Assembly: GCA_963836265.1 (NCBI GenBank)
Contig: CAWIIO010000001.1
Coordinates: forward strand, 62,001-126,000
Reading direction: 5' to 3'
DNA: 64,000 nt
From: CAIWHR01 sp963836265
GTDB lineage: Bacteria; Pseudomonadota; Gammaproteobacteria; Burkholderiales; Casimicrobiaceae
The translations under genes were made by a program, and so were the position numbers. Shown piece after piece: positions 61,556 through 64,000 of this stretch; position 1 is the first letter of the stretch; every line of letters starts with the position of its first letter. The notes under the pieces were generated by a model, which saw nothing but the letters and a program-made list of their open reading frames with translations, did no database searches and had not been told where the DNA came from.

Positions 61556-64000
61556 CGCAGTCGGCCGCCCTGTCCGACGTCGCCGCGCGCTATCTCGCCG
61601 CGATGCCGCTGACCGGCGCCGAACGCGATCGGCTGTTGGCGCAGGTGAGCGCCCGCGCCGGCGAGCGCGGCGTCGGATCCGAAGACCCCGGCGCTGCGCT
61701 GCGCCTGCTCCACGAGGTCCTGGCGGAAGGCGCGCCCATGGATCTGGAGCCGGCGTGCGCGTCCGCGCGGCGGCGTCTCGAGCTTGCGTTCGGCGCGTCG
61801 TCGACGGCGGAAGTCGTCGGCGTGGATCTGAACGGACGCGATCGACTGGTCAGCACTCCGCCGCTGCAGAGAACACCGATGGCGCCGCACCGGTGGTCGT
61901 TCTGGTCGCGCTTTCGGCACGCCAGGACCGCCGCGCCCGAGCCTTCCACGACGAATCCGGAGCCGCCGGCCCGCACCGAGGCGTGGCAGCGCGCCGCTTC
62001 GATCCGCCGCGTTGCCCTGGGCGGCCTCGTCGTCGCCCAGACCTGGCTCGCGACGACTTTCCTGGCCTCGGTCCTCCCCTACCACGGCCGGCCTCCCCTC
62101 GAGCTTGCCGTGCTCGCGTTGTTCGCGCTCCTCTTCGCGTGGATTTCCGCCGGCTTCTGGACGGCCATCGCCGGCTTCGTCCTGCTGCGGGCAGGCGGCG
62201 ATCGCTTCGCCATTTCGCGTACGCTGACCGACACCGCGGCCGCCATGCCGCTTCCCGACGATGTCCGCATCGCAGTCGTGGTCCCGATCGCGAACGAAGA
62301 CGTCCGGCGCGTGTTCGCCGGCGTTCGCGCGATGTACGAATCGCTTGCGCGAACCGGCGATGCGCGGCAATTCGATTTTTTCGTGCTGTCCGATTCGTCG
62401 AATCCGGACACGCGGGTCGCCGAGCACGGGGCCTGGCTCGAGCTGTGCCGTGACGTCGGGGGGTTCGGACGCATCTTTTATCGATGGCGCAAGCACCGGA
62501 TCAAGCGCAAGAGCGGCAACGTCGCCGATTTCTGCCGTCGCTGGGGCGCGCGCTATCGCTACATGGTCGTGCTGGACGCCGACAGCGTGATGACGGGGGA
62601 TTGTCTCGTGCGGCTCGCTCGGCTTGCCGAAGCCAATCCGAAGGCGGGGATCATACAGACCGCACCGTACGCGACGGGGCGCCAGACGCTGCTCGCGCGC
62701 GTCCATCAGTTCGCCACGCGGGTCTATGGTCCACTGTTCACGGCAGGCCTGCATTTCTGGCAGCTCGGCGAGTCGCACTACTGGGGTCACAATGCGATCA
62801 TCCGCATTGCGCCGTTCATGCGTCACTGTGCGCTGCGCCGACTTCCCGGACGCGGCTCGCTTTCCGGCGAGATCCTGTCGCACGACTTCGTCGAAGCCGC
62901 GCTCATGCGGCGCGCGGGCTGGGAAGTCTGGATCGCCTACGATCTGCCCGGCAGCTACGAGGAAGTGCCGCCGAACCTCGTCGACGAGCTGGGCCGCGAC
63001 CAGCGCTGGTGCCAGGGCAATCTGATGAACTCGAGGCTGTTCCTGATGCGGGGCGTCCATCCGGCGCACCGCGCGGTCTTCGTGAGCGGCGTGATGGCCT
63101 ATCTTTCCTCGCCTCTGTGGCTCCTGTTTCTCGCGCTGTCGACCGCTCTCGTGGCGATTCATGCACTCGTCCCGCCCCAGTACTTCACGCAACCCTACCA
63201 GCTGTTTCCGCTGTGGCCGCAATGGCGTCCCGCTTGGGCGCTGTGGTTGTCGGCCGCGACGGCCGCCCTGCTGTTCCTGCCCAAGATGCTCGGCGCCGCG
63301 CTGATCGACCGCGCCGCCGTCACCCGTTTCGGCGGGCGTTCGCGGCTGCTTGCAAGCGTAGTGGCCGAGATCGCGACGTCGGTGCTGCTCGCGCCGATTC
63401 GCATGCTTTTCCACACGCAGTTCGTTGCCCGGGCGCTCATCGGCAACAACCTCGGCTGGAAGTCGCCGCCACGCGACGACAGCGAAACCCGGTGGCGCGA
63501 AGCGCTCCGGTACCACGCGCTGCAGTCGCTTATCGGCACCGCGTGGGTCGGTGGAGTCTACGCGCTCGATCCGGCATTCGTCCCGTGGCTCCTCCCCGTG
63601 GGTGGCGCGCTGATTCTGGCGATCCCGCTGTCTGCGCTGACAAGCCGCGTGTCGCTGGGACGACGCTTCGCGCGCGCGCGGTTGTTCCTGATTCCCGAAG
63701 AGACGTGCCCGCCAGCCGAGATTTGCGCGGTGGCCGATGCCCTCGCGCGGGCCCGCCCGCCCGCGACGTTCCGCGATGCGATCGTCGATCCGATCGCCAA
63801 CGCCGTGGCATGCCTCGGCGCGGCTCATCGTCCGCGACTGCCTTGCAATAGCCGCGCCGAGCGGCGCGCGCTGGCCGATGCCGCGCTCTCGCTCGGCCCC
63901 GGTGCGCTCACGCCCGGCCAAAAGTCGATCCTGCTCGACGATCCGGCGGCCCTTGCGCGCCTCCACCTCGCGGTTTGGGCGGCGCCCTCCGAGCTTGCCG
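61525..64000 (+). CDS. opgH: glucans biosynthesis glucosyltransferase OpgH (MdoH), 3' end cut by window
   Basis: Inner-membrane glycosyltransferase family 2 enzyme that makes the beta-1,2-glucan backbone from UDP-glucose and moves it to the periplasm. The visible 825 residues include a cytoplasmic N-terminus, two membrane helices (about 152-215), the GT-A domain with IAVVVPIANED, the DxD motif VLDADSVMTG, the HDFVEAALMRRAGWEVW block and QRWCQGN (QxxRW), then further helices. ATG at 61525 overlaps opgG by 31 bp, implying coupling. The frame is open at the window edge. Confidence 0.94.
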   Translation, partial: MELSIGPRELTQSAALSDVAARYLAAMPLTGAERDRLLAQVSARAGERGVGSEDPGAALRLLHEVLAEGAPMDLEPACASARRRLELAFGASSTAEVVGVDLNGRDRLVSTPPLQRTPMAPHRWSFWSRFRHARTAAPEPSTTNPEPPARTEAWQRAASIRRVALGGLVVAQTWLATTFLASVLPYHGRPPLELAVLALFALLFAWISAGFWTAIAGFVLLRAGGDRFAISRTLTDTAAAMPLPDDVRIAVVVPIANEDVRRVFAGVRAMYESLARTGDARQFDFFVLSDSSNPDTRVAEHGAWLELCRDVGGFGRIFYRWRKHRIKRKSGNVADFCRRWGARYRYMVVLDADSVMTGDCLVRLARLAEANPKAGIIQTAPYATGRQTLLARVHQFATRVYGPLFTAGLHFWQLGESHYWGHNAIIRIAPFMRHCALRRLPGRGSLSGEILSHDFVEAALMRRAGWEVWIAYDLPGSYEEVPPNLVDELGRDQRWCQGNLMNSRLFLMRGVHPAHRAVFVSGVMAYLSSPLWLLFLALSTALVAIHALVPPQYFTQPYQLFPLWPQWRPAWALWLSAATAALLFLPKMLGAALIDRAAVTRFGGRSRLLASVVAEIATSVLLAPIRMLFHTQFVARALIGNNLGWKSPPRDDSETRWREALRYHALQSLIGTAWVGGVYALDPAFVPWLLPVGGALILAIPLSALTSRVSLGRRFARARLFLIPEETCPPAEICAVADALARARPPATFRDAIVDPIANAVACLGAAHRPRLPCNSRAERRALADAALSLGPGALTPGQKSILLDDPAALARLHLAVWAAPSELA

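Noticed and set aside
61531..63966. 811-codon minus-strand frame opposite opgH
   Set aside because: It is a shadow of the OpgH glycosyltransferase, whose DxD and QxxRW motifs are intact on the plus strand.

Overview
This is a GC-rich (roughly two-thirds G+C by eye) bacterial chromosome segment. Its core genes and their order (yciO-like, M50 protease, trpS, scpA, scpB, rluB on one strand; rluC, HAD phosphatase, Rieske protein; rne; uvrB next to an aromatic/aspartate aminotransferase) are typical of Betaproteobacteria, probably Burkholderiales or a neighbouring unclassified lineage. The species cannot be named from the sequence.

Layout. 1-11,003: housekeeping blocks (rluB-scpB-scpA-trpS-M50-yciO on the minus strand; a CysB-type regulator, Bcr/CflA efflux pump and DUF192 protein overlapping on the plus strand; a LuxR solo; rluC-HAD-Rieske on the minus strand). 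11,004-15,097: rne with a leader of about 600 nt, and a low-molecular-weight phosphatase. 15,211-18,205: two secreted beta-helix paralogues sharing a nearly identical 236-bp tract, with a structured leader before the first and a hairpin after the second. 18,230-23,724: uvrB, an ABC exporter, a MAPEG-family gene remnant and the aminotransferase. 23,733-24,006: tRNA-Gly(GCC) and tRNA-Cys(GCA) behind a strong promoter.

23,963-33,045: a 9-kb element integrated in tRNA-Cys and bounded by a perfect 46-bp direct repeat. It encodes an integrase, small DNA-binding proteins, a DUF3631 ATPase, small and (frameshifted) large terminase and an HK97-type capsid protein, but no portal, tail, protease or lysis genes. 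This gene content suggests a phage satellite or capsid-carrying island, possibly decaying.

33,184-46,920: DUF488 protein, a secreted betagamma-crystallin-like protein, HiPIP, DksA/TraR-type zinc finger, an FtsH paralogue and nicotinamidase. Then comes a catabolic cluster: an aldehyde dehydrogenase divergent from aminotransferase, beta-keto acid cleavage enzyme, TAXI-TRAP binding protein and fused TRAP permease, followed by an HPP protein. 46,984-48,998: two broken genes (an oxidoreductase tail and a 3-hydroxybutyrate dehydrogenase) and a CDF metal exporter.

49,052-64,000: the most coherent functional locus. A tightly coupled minus-strand operon (GH144-type glucanase, sugar-binding lipoprotein, two permeases, a large discoidin/(alpha/alpha)6-type secreted protein, GH1 beta-glucosidase, MFS transporter) lies divergent from opgG-opgH, which make osmoregulated periplasmic beta-1,2-glucans. 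Synthesis and predicted breakdown/uptake of the same class of glucan therefore share one intergenic region, which suggests glucan turnover or scavenging.
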